64,000 bases of DNA from Sarcophilus harrisii (taxonomy: Eukaryota > Chordata > Mammalia > Dasyuromorphia > Dasyuridae), in assembly GCF_902635505.1 (NCBI RefSeq), contig NC_045430.1:744001-808000 (forward strand), written 5' to 3'. The notes under the pieces were generated by a model that was given only the letters and a program-made list of their open reading frames with translations, was not told the origin of the DNA and ran no database searches. Made by a program: the position numbers and the translations under genes. The stretch's first letter is position 1. Each line of letters begins with the position of its first letter. Shown in pieces: positions 24,950-36,854 of the stretch.

Positions 24950-25370
24950 TTTATACTGCTCATAATCTTTTCTGTCCCACTCATATATACCTTTCTGGTT
25001 TTTAATTAATGAAAATAGGCTTGTTGGCTATTACTTTATAATATATTTTGAAATCCAGATAATATTTTTGCCTTCCTTGTTCATACTTTCCCCCCACTGG
25101 TTTTTATTGAGATTCTAGAGGTCGTCTTCTTCTGAACTAATTTCATTTTTATTTTGTTTAACGTTATAAAAAATTACAAAACAACTTTAGTGTCTAAGTT
25201 TGTATATAAATTAAAGTACTATTGTCATTTTCATTATATTGGCATAGCCCAACTTTGGGCAGTTTTTGACCAGTTTGACTAGTTATTTAAATCCCTGTTG
25301 AGTAGTTTTGTAAGGAGTTTATTTTGTAAAGAGTTTATTTCTGAAGTTGTAAGGAATACTAACTGATAGG
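24950..25370 (-). mobile_element. L1 fragment, minus strand
   Basis: The phrases gctattactttataatatat, gtcattttcattatattggc and agcccaactttgggcag correspond to a mid-ORF2 stretch in reverse. It is probably part of the same old insertion as 23300-24010. Confidence 0.6.
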
Positions 25371-25612
25371 TATGTTGAGAATGGATTGCAGAGGTGAGAA
25401 ACTAGAAGCAGGGAAAGAAATTAGAAGTCTATTGGAACACTCCTGGTGAGAGGTAAAGACTTGAACTAGGAAAGAAGTCATGTGAGTAGAGAAAAGAAAG
25501 CTATGAAAGAGATACCGTGGACAAGATGCAATAAGATTTAGTCACTGATAGGCTTGACAGAGAGGAAATAAACAAAGGTCATTTAAAATTGCATGATTGC
25601 AAGGTTAGTGTG
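25371..25612 (+). repeat. L2/CR1-clade LINE fragment
   Basis: The text gaatggattgcagaggtgag, then agtctattggaacactcctg, matches the LINE region also present at 10.3 kb. It is diverged. Confidence 0.5.
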
Positions 25613-25679
25613 CAGTCAATAAAAAGTAAAAAGTATGAAGGAATGACAGTCTTGGGACATGTTGAATTTGAATGAGGAA

Positions 25680-25812
25680 GTATTAGAAATTAGAAAGAAA
25701 ATTGGCTGTAGAGTCAAAGGACTTGGATTCAGATCCCATTTCTGATACTTATTATAGTGTGACCTTGGACTTGTCATCTGTAAAATGAGATATGAACCAA
25801 AGGCTACAACAT
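25680..25812 (+). repeat. MIR SINE, plus orientation
   Basis: The sequence tagagtcaaaggacttggat, cagatcccatttctgatact, gtgaccttggacttgtcat and ctgtaaaatgagat is the sense order of MIR. Confidence 0.75.
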
Positions 25813-25919
25813 TCAAATTTAGTTAGACCTACCATTCTAGTATTTCAATTATTATTGCAAAGTTCTTTAAGTTTCAGGTCTTTTTCTTTAAATGCTTTGT
25901 AGTGTTGGAGAAATTAAGG

Positions 25920-25933
25920 AGTGTGTGTGTGTA

Positions 25934-25982
<49 letters not shown>

Positions 25983-26002
25983 TGTATGTATATATGTGTA
26001 TT

Positions 26003-26034
<32 letters not shown>

Positions 26035-26045
26035 AATATATAAAT
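25920..26045. repeat. (TG)n/(TA)n compound microsatellite
   Basis: About 125 bp of alternating TG followed by TA, interrupted once and then repeated. Length polymorphism is likely. Confidence 0.95.
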
Positions 26046-26689
26046 ACTTAAAAATTTTTTCTTCATCTCCATACCCAACAAAAGGGAGATATCATCTTAG
26101 TAATTTTAGCCATTAATACTTATATATGACCAGTGACTAAAATCTTAATTATTTTACAAAGATACTGACCCATCTATTTACATATGTCTTCTATTATCCT
26201 GGTGATACAATAAAATGTTGGAAATAACTCATATTAAAAATTGTATTTTAATGATTATAGAAAAAGTATTCATCTTCTGTGACTAACAAAGCATTAAATT
26301 CCATGATTTTATGTACTCATGACTGCATAGTCTGTGTTCCAAGAATGAATTTTCTTTACTAATATATTTTTTTCTTAAGAAAAATCAGTCTTGGGACTCT
26401 AATCTCATGTCCCTGAAAATCTCTGCTTTTGTAAAATTAAGAGTAGCTGAAACTTACACATAATGTTCTAAAACCTTTAATGAAGTTGGATTGTTAAAAG
26501 ACAACTTGGACACTTGTCCAAGGTTTCTGGGACATCCGGAAGAGTAGTTTAAGCTTTAAAGTATGTTTATATAGTAAAGTAAAATTTCAAACTATAAAAT
26601 TACAACCTTCTTTTGAATAATTGCCACATGGCAAACTCATTTCAGAGACACATCACTTAGGGGATTCTATGTTAAGAAATTGAACAGAA

Positions 26690-29340
26690 ATGAAAAAAAT
26701 CACCAATAATCAGATGACTTATAAGTGAATTCTATCAAACATTTAAAGATTAACTAATTCTAATATGAAATAAATTATGTGGACAGAAAGGAAAAAAGTC
26801 CTATCAAACTCTTTTTATGAAACAAATATGATATGAATATCTAAACCAGGAAGAGTAAAAACAGAGAAAATTATAGAGCAATTATGTTAATGGCTATGTA
26901 TGCAAAAGCCTAATAAAATTCTATTTAAAAGATTACAACATATTAAAAAGGTTGTAAATTGTGATCATGGGAGGTTTATACAAGGATTTCAGGAATGGTT
27001 TAATATAAAAGAACTATTAATATAATTAGCTATATATACTTATATAGCAATAAGAAAAATAACAAATCATGATTATATCAATAGATGCAGAAAAAGCTTT
27101 TGATAATGAACAGCATTCACTCTTATTAAAAATTATTAGAAAAAATAGGCATACATGGATTTTTCATTAAATTGATAAGAAACATTTAGCCAAAACCTTC
27201 AATAAGCATTATTTGTAATAGGAATAAGGTAGTAAGGACAAGAATGAAACAAGGATGTCCCTCCACTGTCACTAATATTATTCAGCATTTAATATGGAAA
27301 TCTAAACAATAGCAATAAGAGAAGAAAAAGAAATAGAAGAAATCAGAATAGGGAATGGAGTGATAAAGTTATCTTTTTTTGCTGGTGATATGATATATTG
27401 AGAAGTTGCTAAAGATTCAACCAAATGTTAGTTGAAAGAATTAATAATTTTAGCAAAATAGCAGGATATAAAGCAAAGCCACATAAATCATTAGTGTTTT
27501 TATATCAATAAAACTCTGAAAGAAGAGATAGAGATACCTCATTTAACATAATTCTGGGAAATCTAAAATACTTGGGAATATACTTGCCAGAGTAAACTCA
27601 AAGATTATATGAACAAAATTATTTTTAAAGCTTTTTATACAAATAAAATTGATTTAAAGAATTGGAGAAATATTAATGATTTATGGGTAGGTAGGGCCAA
27701 TATGATAAAAATGATAATTTTGCCTAAATTACATAGTCAATGCAATTTCAATTAAATTACCAACAAATCATTTTACTGCACTTAGAAAAATAACCAAAAA
27801 AGTTCATTTAGAATAGGAAAAGGTAAAGAATATCAAAGGAAATAATGAGGGAGGAAATTAAAAGAAGGAGCTTTTGCAGTACCAGAGCTTAAATTATCTT
27901 ATAGGACAGTGTTTATCCAAATTATCTGGTATTGGCTAAGGAACAAAAAGATAGATCAACAAAACAGAATAAATAACTATAATAACCATTTGTTTGACAA
28001 ATGTAGAGACTTAAGCGGTGGGGATAAGAATTTATTATTTTGTAAAAATCCTTGGCAAAGCTGGAAAACAGTCTGGCAGAATTTGATCATAGACAATAAA
28101 TATCATATTCCATTTCCCTATATAAGGTCCCAAAGGATACATGACTTAGATATACAAGGATATATTACCAAAAAATTCGAACAGGAACATATTGCTTATC
28201 CTATTCATGGATAGGTAAACAATTTGTGAATAAATAATATAGAGAACATTGTGTGGTGCACAATGACTAATTTTGGTTACGTTGAACTAAAAAGGGTTTG
28301 TTCAAATAAAACCAATGTAGCCAGGATTATAAGGAAAGCAGGAAATAGGGGTAGGGGTGGGAGAGATTTTATAGATGGTTTCTCAAGATCTTATACTTCT
28401 AATATATAAATAATTTCATCAAAACTCTAATAATACAAGTCCTTCTCTAACTGATAAGGAGTCAAAGGATATGGGACTGAAATGATAGGTGGAGAAAGCA
28501 ACAAAAATTGAAGGCAATATGGGAAAAAATGGTACACTGATTCACCGTTGGTGGCTCTGTGAAGTAATCCAACATTTTGGAGAGTAATATGGATTTTCAT
28601 AGTGTTGTTAAATTGCTTATTCCCTGTGGTCCAGCAAGGAAAAATGTAATAGTATCAAAAATATATACATAAATAAATTATACATAGATGTGTATGTGTT
28701 TGTACATATCACCTCTCGGTGGTGGTAAAGAACTAGAAATTGTGGGGATGCTCATCATTTGGGGAATAGCTAAATAAGTTGTGATATGATTGTAATGGAA
28801 TACTGCCATGCTACAAGAAATGATAAATTCAATGGTTTTAGAAAACATTGAAAAATTTGCACAAATTAATGAAGAGTGAAATGAACTGAACCAAGAGATG
28901 TTATGTGCAGTAATAGAAATACTGTTTTAAGAATGAGTTGGTGTCATTTTGACTAAATATTAACTCAAATTTACTACAAAGGATCAATGAATAAAGATGC
29001 ATATCCAGAGAGAGAATAAATAAATAGAAGTATGCATAATATGATTTTGCATATATAAGTATATGCACATATAATATGTATATATGAATATATAGATATA
29101 TATGGTATGTATATATTTAATTTGTATTTTTCTAGCCAATAATAATTTAGAATATTTTTATTTGATTAAAATTATTTTTATTGCATATAATTATACATAT
29201 ATATATACACACTACATATATAAAATTTGTGTCCAGTGGTAGCCGCCATCTCTGGATAGATGGTCTGGAAGAGAGGGGAAAATGTTACATGTTAATTTTA
29301 TTATATATTTGAGAGGAAAAGCAAGCTGTACATAATAGAT
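26690..29340 (+). mobile_element. Old L1, plus strand, ORF2 to 3' end
   Basis: It reads in sense through the reverse-transcriptase region (tatatcaatagatgcagaaa, aagcttttgata; aaacaaggatgtccctccac; gctggtgatatgatatattg) and the C-terminal part. An open piece at 27909-28214 gives FIQIIWYWLRNKKIDQQNRI and WQSWKTVWQNL, typical of L1 ORF2. The end is the plus-strand version of atgctcatcatttggggaat and tgaactgaaccaagagatg. Stops and frame changes are numerous. A+T-rich low-complexity sequence lies at 29040-29215. Confidence 0.85.
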
Positions 29341-29789
29341 TTTCAGTTTCATATTCAATCTTTTTTTTCCTATACTACTTTGTTATAGTAATGATTGTTT
29401 TATTAAGTTCAGAATTTTTTTAAAAAGACTATAAAGGTAATTCTTGTGACAAGCAATTTATCTAATTGATTTAAAACCAAGAAATATCCTGTGAATTTTT
29501 GCATTGGTAATTTAAAAAATTAAAAATAATATATAGTATTCTACTCATTTTCCACTTTTTAAAAATAGACATACTACAGATTGTTTAATGAATAGCACAC
29601 TTTTAAAACATTCGGTCTGTGTAGTTGAGTCTGTGATCTCTCTAATTGGGAAAGAGGACATATTTCATTGTGAATGGTAATATCTTTTTACTCCTTTGGA
29701 CTTTGAGATAATGGAAGACTGTACACACTTTCACTATAGCATATTTTTATTTCTATAAAACCACAAGTAAAAAATGAAGATTGGAGATG

Positions 29790-30570
29790 AATGGTACATC
29801 CTTATTTTTATTTTCGTTAACTTTTAATAGATATTTTCTGTTTTTTTTATACAACCAATTATTTCAAATGCCTTTCATTCCACCTTCCAGCTATCCTTCC
29901 CATATAACAATTTTTAAAAGAAAAAAAAACTCAATACAACTATTCATTTCGCTGAAAAAAATTTCAAAATCTCATGCAATGTTTAATATCTGTGGACTTC
30001 TCATCTCCATGAAGGGGTAGGTTGGAGTTGTTTTCTTATCTCTTCATTCAAATCCTGCTGAATCTTTTATAACATTAGATATTTTTTTATTGTGATTTTT
30101 AAAAATGACATAATCCTTTCCATTTACATTGTAGAATTCACTGAGTATCTTGATTCACTGTTTCAATTCAAATAGATTTTTCTGTGATTTTCACACTCTG
30201 TATTTATCATGCACTTTGTATGTTAGGCACATTAATATTTCATTACATTTATGTGCTATATGAATGTCTAGTCATTTTCCAATTGATGAGTGTTTATTTC
30301 CAGTTCTTAACTGTAGCAAAAAGTACTGCTATAAATGTTTATGGGGACTTTCTTCTTATCATTGACTTTCTTTGAGTGTGAGCCAAATTGTTTTACCATT
30401 TCACAGATCCACCAACAATAAATTAATGTGTTTATCCTTCCACAACCACCCTAAATTTGACTCCTTTAAAGAAATCATTTGTGTATCTTGCAGGATATGA
30501 TTTGAAATGTCAGGGTTGTTTTGTTTTACATTTCTTTTATTAGTAGTCATTGGATGCATTCTTTTATATG
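29790..30570 (-). mobile_element. Old L1 3' part, minus strand
   Basis: The phrases ctcatgcaatgtttaatatc, cttctcatctccatgaaggg, cattttccaattgatgagtg and gatccaccaacaataaatta follow the 3' part of an older marsupial L1 in reverse. The same family occurs at 60.3 and 62.9 kb. It ends at the LTR that starts near 30570. Confidence 0.75.
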
Positions 30571-31848
30571 GATGTGTATACTTTGAAGTTCTTTGGGACC
30601 TGAGGGATGAGAGGAACTGAGGCACAGGAGAGTGGAGGTGGGGCTTAGCCCCAGAAGGCGGTGTCTGACCCCAGGTACCGGGTCTCCCTCCTCAGTCCTC
30701 TCAAAGCCTAGCAGGCCTCCCTCCCTCTTCTCAGACCAATCCCATTATGCCAGGTTCCTAGAGGACCTTCCCCTTCCCCCAGATGCTCAGCGGGGTATAA
30801 GTATATGCTATCTAAGAATAAAGTTCTTTCGCTTCACCCCTACCTCCTGGTGGTCTGTCTCTGTGGGATCCGGGTTGGTGCCTGAAGATAGGTAAGTGTG
30901 GCCTAGCCCGCCATTTTGCGGATGGTCATTAAGAGTAGCTCAAAGGGGAGCTACAAGGTTAGGGTAGTGGTAAGACACGCTACAAGTAAGTGTATGTGTG
31001 TGTGTGTGGGGGGGGTATGATTATGTGTTTGTGAATGTGTGAGTGGGGGTGTATTTGTGAATGTGAGTGGGGGTGCGAGTCGGTGTGTGTGTGTTTGTGA
31101 ATGTGTGTGTGTGTGTACATTTACATATACACACATGGGGACACTGATCAGTCAGCTCCTGAGGCTTCATGAGGACATGTTGCAGACCCCTGGAGATACG
31201 TTAGTTAGATATAACCGTGAGAAATTGTGCTTCAGGAGCTTCAGGGGAGCATGGCCACAGGAGACCAACAGGAGAAGAAGAGACTTTGGGTGGGAGTGGG
31301 GTTGGACCTGCCCAAAGAGAGCATCTGATCCTGGGGAATGGAGATTCCTGATGAAGTAAGTGGAGGACCTCCTCAGTCCTCTATAATGTAATAAATGCCA
31401 CCAGGATGGGTGGGTGTGTGTCTTGGTGCCCTAGATGCCAGGGGTCCAAGGAATCAGCTGGGCAGGGCAGGGGTATTACTGTGTTCCCCCTGTTTTTGTA
31501 AAGAAATGACCCATCCATCAGGCCCTGCCAGCTCCACAGCCCATCCTCCCTGTCTGCAGGAATGGTTCCTGCAGACAGGAATGGTTGTAACTGCTAATGT
31601 TGGTCAGGTCTGTGGATGGACTGCACTCACCTGAGGAGGAGGTCCGAGGCTCCCAGGGCCCATTCCCTCTGGTTCCTGGATACCTGTGGAGGTAGCAAAG
31701 CAACCAAAGTAACTCCATTTTGTCAAGTTCCTCCCTGCAGTCCCTGGTCTTTATCTCAGGGTCCTCTTGCTCCTGCCCTTGAAGGACCACCAGAAGAAGC
31801 AACAGCCAAACCTCTTACAAGGTTTGGTCTTACAAACCCATCTAACCT
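30570..31848 (+). mobile_element. Retroviral LTR with leader (fossil)
   Basis: An LTR-like block from about 30570 to 30875 has a TATA-like ggggtataagtatatgc near 30793 and AATAAA near 30818. A leader-like stretch follows, with a (TG)n tract. At 31136 a short frame begins MGTLISQLLRLHEDMLQTPG, where the Met-Gly start would suit a myristoylated matrix protein. No other retroviral protein is recognised. The element is broken, its 3' half is not seen, and the family is uncertain. The later L1 insertion at 31866 lies at its right edge. Confidence 0.5.
30985..31130. repeat. (TG)n-rich microsatellite tract
   Basis: Imperfect TG and GTGAATG repeats with a run of seven or more Gs near 31009. They lie inside the retroviral leader. 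Confidence 0.85.
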
Positions 31849-31865
31849 TGGGGGCCTTTAATTCT
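31849..31865. repeat. Target-site duplication of 8-kb L1, left copy
   Basis: The sequence tgggggcctttaattct is repeated with one mismatch at 39887-39903, bracketing the whole L1 plus its extra 3' segment. Confidence 0.88.
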
Positions 31866-31875
31866 TTTTTGTTTT

Positions 31876-32374
31876 CATTCAAGCTGCTTTCATTTTATAG
31901 GGGGATAAAATATAAAATAAATTATTATAAGATATAATATACAAAGTAATTTCAAGAGAGGAGTTATGGGTACTGAAAGGAATAGGAAAGACATGATAAT
32001 ACCACTTAAATAAAAGATAGAAGCAGTAGTTATTGAGGAGTATAAGAGAAACATTATGTAGGAGGTGGCTTCTGAGGGGTAGTTTAAAGGTAGTCAGAGA
32101 TTTAATAGGATAGAAGTAAATAAGTAAGGCCCTTCAGACCTAAAAGATTATCATATAGAGAGAGAGCTAGAAAATAGATTTTGTAGGGAATAGTACAATT
32201 TGATTGAACATATGTGAAGAGGAAATGCAAGTAGTAGCCATATTATGGCAGAGAAGTGTTTTACATAGCCTAAGAAGTTAGTTTTTATCTTTGAGTCAAT
32301 AAGAAGTTGATAAAATATACTGCTGGTGCTGTTGTTATTACTTTTATTATTAGCTTACTCATTCTTCTCATAAG
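31876..32374 (-). other. Probable 3'-transduced segment of the L1
   Basis: This block of about 500 bp is not L1. It lies between the L1's own A tract and the target duplication. Read on the minus strand it ends tgaatgaaaacaaaaaag, with TATAAA, a weak poly-A signal variant, about 25 bases upstream. It should match the flank of a source L1 elsewhere in the genome. Part of it looks like an old L2/CR1 relic. Confidence 0.65.
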
Positions 32375-32865
32375 TTTTTTTTTCTAATTGTAGTTTTTTT
32401 ATTTACAAGATATATGTATAGGTAATTTTTCAGCATTGACAGTTGCAGATCCTTCTGTTCCAACTTTTGCCCTCCTTCCACCCACCCCTTCCCCCAGATG
32501 GCAGGTTGACCAATACTTGTTAAATATGTTAAGGTATAAGTTAAATACAATATATGTTTATATGTCCAAACACTTATTTGCTGTATAAAGAGTCGGACTT
32601 TGAAATAGTGTACAATTAGCCTGTGAAGGAAATCAAAAATGCAGGTGGACAAAAGTAGAGCGATTGGGTATTCTATGTAGTGGTTCATAGTTATCTCCCA
32701 GAGTATTTTTGCTCAGTGTAGCTGGTTCAGTTCATTACTACTCTATTGGAATTGATTTGGCTCATCACATTGCTGAAGAGGGCCATGTCCATTAGAATTG
32801 ATCATCATATAGTGTTGTTGTTGAAGTATATAATGATCTTCTGGTCCTGCTCATGTCACTCAGCA

Positions 32866-33462
32866 TCAGTTCATGCAAGTCTCTTCAGGCCTTTCTGAAA
32901 TCATCCTGCTGAAATTATTTCTTATAGAACAATAATATTCCATAATATTCATATACCACAATTTATTCAGCCATTCTCCAGTTGATGGACATCCACTCAG
33001 TTTCCAGTTTCTGGCCACTACCAAGAGGGCTGCCACAAACATTTTTGAACATACAGGTCCCTTTCCCTTCTTTAAGATCTCTTTCGGATATAAGCCCAGT
33101 AGTAACACTGTTGGGTCAAAGGGAATGCACAGTTTGATAGCTTTTTGAGCATAGTTCCAAATTGCTCTCCAGAATGGCTGGATGTGTTCACCATTCCACC
33201 AACAATATATCAGTGTCCTAGTTTTCCCACATCCCCTCCAACATTCTGTATTCTCTTTCCCTGTCATTCTAGCCAATCTGATAGGTGGGTAGTGGTATCT
33301 CAGAGTTGTCTTAATTTGCATTTCTCTGATTAAAAATGACTTAGAGCATCTTTTCATATGGCTAGAAATAGTTTCAATTTCTTCATCTGAAAATTGTCTG
33401 TTCATATCCTTTGACCATTTATCAATTGGAGAATGGCTTGATTTCTTAAAAATTAGAGTCAA
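32866..33462 (-). pseudogene. L1 ORF2 C-terminal remnant
   Basis: A 198-codon open piece with motifs such as WLNKLWYMNIMEYYCSIRNN, NRQFSDEEIETISSHMKRCS and [18 protein letters not shown], which are the C-terminal region of marsupial L1 ORF2. It belongs to the 8-kb L1 and is not an independent gene. Confidence 0.9.
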
Positions 33463-33986
33463 TTCTCTATATTTTGGAAATGAGGTTTTTATCAGAACCT
33501 TTGACTGTAAAAATGTTTTCCCAGTTTATTGCTTCCCTTCTAATCTTGTCTGCATTAGTTTTGTTTGTACAAAAATTTTTCAATTTGATATATTCAAATT
33601 TTTCTATTTTGTGATCAGTAATGATCTCTAGTTCTTCTTTGGTCATAAATTACTTCCTCTTCCACACGTCTGAGAGGTAAACTGTCCTATGCTCTTCCAA
33701 TTTATTTATAATCTCATTCTTTTTGCCTAGGTCATGAACCCATTTTGACATTATCTTGGTGTACGGTGTCAAGTGTGGGTCCATGCCTAGTTTCTACCAT
33801 ACTAATTTCTAATTTTCCTAGCAATTTTTGTCAAACAGTGAGTTCTTATCCCCAAAACTGGGGTCTTTGGGTTTGTCAAATACTAGATTGTTAAAGTTAT
33901 TGACTGTTTTGTCCTTTGAACCTAATTCCACTGATCAACTAATCTATTCCTTAGCCAATACCAAATGGTTTTGGTGATTGCTGCTT

Positions 33987-34000
33987 TATAATATAGTTTT
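33987..34000. repeat. Target-site duplication of nested L1, left copy
   Basis: tataatatagtttt, perfectly repeated at 34774-34787. The host L1 text is continuous when the insert and one copy are removed. Confidence 0.93.
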
Positions 34001-34773
34001 ACTGTGCATACCCTTTGATCCAGCAGTGTTACTACTGGGATTATATCCCAAAGAGATTATAAAGAAGGGAAAGGGACCTGTATGTGCACGAATGTTTGTG
34101 GCAGCCCTTTTTGTAGTGACTAGAAACTGGAAACTGAATGGATGTCCATCAGTTGGAGAATGGCTGAATAAATTGTGGTATATGAAAATTATGGAATATT
34201 ACTGTTCTGTAAGAAATGACCAACAGGATGATTTCAGAAAGGCCTGGAGAGACTTACACGAACTGATGCTGAGTGAAATGAGCAGGACCAGGAGATCATT
34301 ATATACTTCAACAACAATACTAGATGATGACCAGTTCTGATGGATCAGGCCATCCTCAGCAACGAGATCAACCAAATCATTTCTAATGGAGCAGTAATGA
34401 ACTGAACTAGCTATACCCAGAAAAAGAACTCTGGGAGATGACTAAAAACCATTACATTGAATTCCCAATCCCTATATTTATGCACACATGCATTTTGATT
34501 TCCTTCACAAGCTAATTGTACAATAATTCAGAGTCTGATTCTTTTTGTACAGCAAAATAATGTTTTGGTCATGTATACTTATTGTGTATCTAAGTTATAT
34601 TTTAATATATTTAACATCTACTGGTCATCCTGCCATTTAGGGGAGGGGGTGGGGGGAGTAAGAGGTGAAAAATTGGAACAAGAGGTTTGACAATTGTTAA
34701 TGCTGTAAAGTCACCCATGTATATATCCTGTAAATAAAAGGCTATTAAATAAAAAAAAAAAGAGGAAAAAAAA
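34001..34773 (+). mobile_element. Nested 5'-truncated L1, plus strand
   Basis: A 773-bp L1 3' end is inserted in the ORF2 region of the minus-strand L1. It carries an open ORF2 C-terminus (to 34340, with WLNKLWYMKIMEYYCSVRND), the 3' UTR, AATAAA near 34732 and an A-rich tail at 34750-34773. A perfect 14-bp duplication flanks it. The intact duplication, long tail and close resemblance to the host L1 suggest it is among the youngest insertions in the window. Confidence 0.93.
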
Positions 34774-34787
34774 TATAATATAGTTTT
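34774..34787. repeat. Target-site duplication of nested L1, right copy
   Basis: Second copy of tataatatagtttt. The host L1 resumes immediately with agatcagggacagctaggcc. Confidence 0.93.
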
Positions 34788-35660
34788 AGATCAGGGACAG
34801 CTAGGCCACCTTCATTTGATTTTTTTTTTCTTTAATTCCCTTGAAGTTCTTGATCTTTTGTTTTTCCATATGAACTTTGTTGTTGTTTTTTTTATACGTC
34901 ATTAAAATTTTTTGGGGGAGTCTGGTATATCACTAAATAAATAGATTAGTTTAGGTAGTATTGTCATCTTTATTATTATATTTGCTCACCCAATCCAACA
35001 GCATTTAATATTTTTCCAATTGTTTAGATCTGACTTTATTTGTGTAGAAAGTTTTGTAGTTTTGCACATATAGTTTCTGATTTTCCCTTGGCAGATTGAT
35101 TCCTAAATATTTTATATTGTCGGTAGTTACTTTAAATGGAATTTCTCTTTGTAACTCTAACTGTTGGATTTTGTTAATGATATATAAGAATGCTGATGAC
35201 TTAGGTGGGTTTATTTTGTATCCTGCAACTTTGCTAAAGGTGTGGATTATTTCTAATAACTTTTTATTCTGGGGTTCTCCAAGTATACCATCATATCATC
35301 AGCAAAGAGTCATAATTTGGTTTCTTCGTTGCCTACTCTAATTTCTTTAATTTCTTTCTCAGCTCTTATTGCCATAGCTAGCATTTCTAATACAATATTG
35401 AATAGTAATGGTGATAATGGGCCACCTTGTTGCACTTGTGATTTTATTGGGAATAGTTCCAGTTTATCCCCATTACATATGATGCTTACTGATGGTTTTA
35501 AATAGATGCTACTGATTATTTTAAGGAAAAGACCATTTATTCCTCTACTCTCAAGTGTTTTTAATGGATTTTATCAAATGCTTTTTCTGCATCTATTGAA
35601 ATGATCATATGGTTTTTGTTAATTTGGTTATTAATATGGTCAATTATACTACTAGTTTTC

Positions 35661-36266
35661 CTAATACTGAACCCAGCCCTGCATTCCTGGTATAAATCCT
35701 ACCTGATCATGGTGTATTATCCTGGGGGTGATTGTCTGTAGTTGTTTTGCTAATAACTTGTTTAAGATTTTAGCATCAATATTCATTAGGGAGATTGGTC
35801 TATAATTTTCTTTCTCTGTTTTCAGGCTACCTAGTTTAGGTATCAGTACCATGTCTGTGTCACAGAAGGAATTTGGTAGGAGTCTTTCATTCCCTATTTT
35901 ATTTTCAAATAGTTTATATAGCATTGCAGCTAATTGTTCTTTAAATGTTTGGTAGAATTCACATGTAAATCCATCTGGTCCTGGGGATTTTTTCTTAGGG
36001 AACTGATTAATAGCTTGTTCTGTTTCTTTTTCTGAGATGAGACTATTTGAGTAATTTACTTCCTCCTCTGTTAATCTGGGAAGCCTATATTTTTGGAAGT
36101 AGTCATCCATTTCACTTAGGTTATCAAATTTTTTGGCATAAAGTTGGGCAAAGTAACTCCTTATTTTTGCTCTAATTTCCTCTTCATTGGTGGAAAGTTC
36201 CCCCTTTTCATTTTTAAGACTAACAATTTGATTTTCCTCTTTCCTTTTTCTAATCGGATTTACCAA
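35661..36266 (-). pseudogene. L1 ORF2 reverse-transcriptase segment remnant
   Basis: A 201-codon open piece with [40 protein letters not shown] and [15 protein letters not shown], the fingers and palm start of L1 reverse transcriptase. The catalytic FADD-type motif would lie in the adjoining broken part. It belongs to the 8-kb L1. Confidence 0.92.
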
Positions 36267-36635
36267 AGGTTTATCTATTTTATTGTTTTTTTTATAAAAC
36301 CAACTCTTAGTTTTATTTATTAATTCAATATTTTTTTTTACTTTCAGTATTATTAATTTCTCTTTTTAATTTTAGAATTTCAAGTTTAGTATTTGATTGG
36401 GGTTTTTAAATTTGGTCTTTTTCTAGCTTTTTAAGTTGCAAGCCCATTTCATTGATCTTATCTTTCTCTATTTTTTTCAAGTAAGCCTCTAAAGATATTA
36501 AATTTCCTCTTATTACTGCTTTAGTTTTGGTATGATATCTCAACATTGTCATTATCTTGAGTGAAATTATTAATTGTGTCTATAATTTGCTAATTCACCC
36601 AATCATTCTTTAAGATGAGATTATTTAGTTTCCAA

Positions 36636-36854
36636 TTACTTTTTTGGTCTATTTACCCCTAACTTTTTGTTGAATATAGCTTTTATTGCATCGTGATCTG
36701 AAAAGAATGCATTTATTAGTTCTGCCTTTCTGCATTTAATTTTGAGATCTTTATGTCCTAATATATGGTCAATTTTTGTATAGGTTTCATGAACTGCTGA
36801 GAAGAAAGTGTATTCCTTTCTGTCACCATTCAGTTTTTTCCAAAGATCTATCAT
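36636..36854 (-). pseudogene. L1 ORF2 endonuclease C-terminal remnant
   Basis: A 72-codon piece containing FSDHDAIKAIFNKKLG and TYTKIDHILGHK. The Ser-Asp-His motif is the conserved end of the L1 apurinic-like endonuclease. It belongs to the 8-kb L1. Confidence 0.9.
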
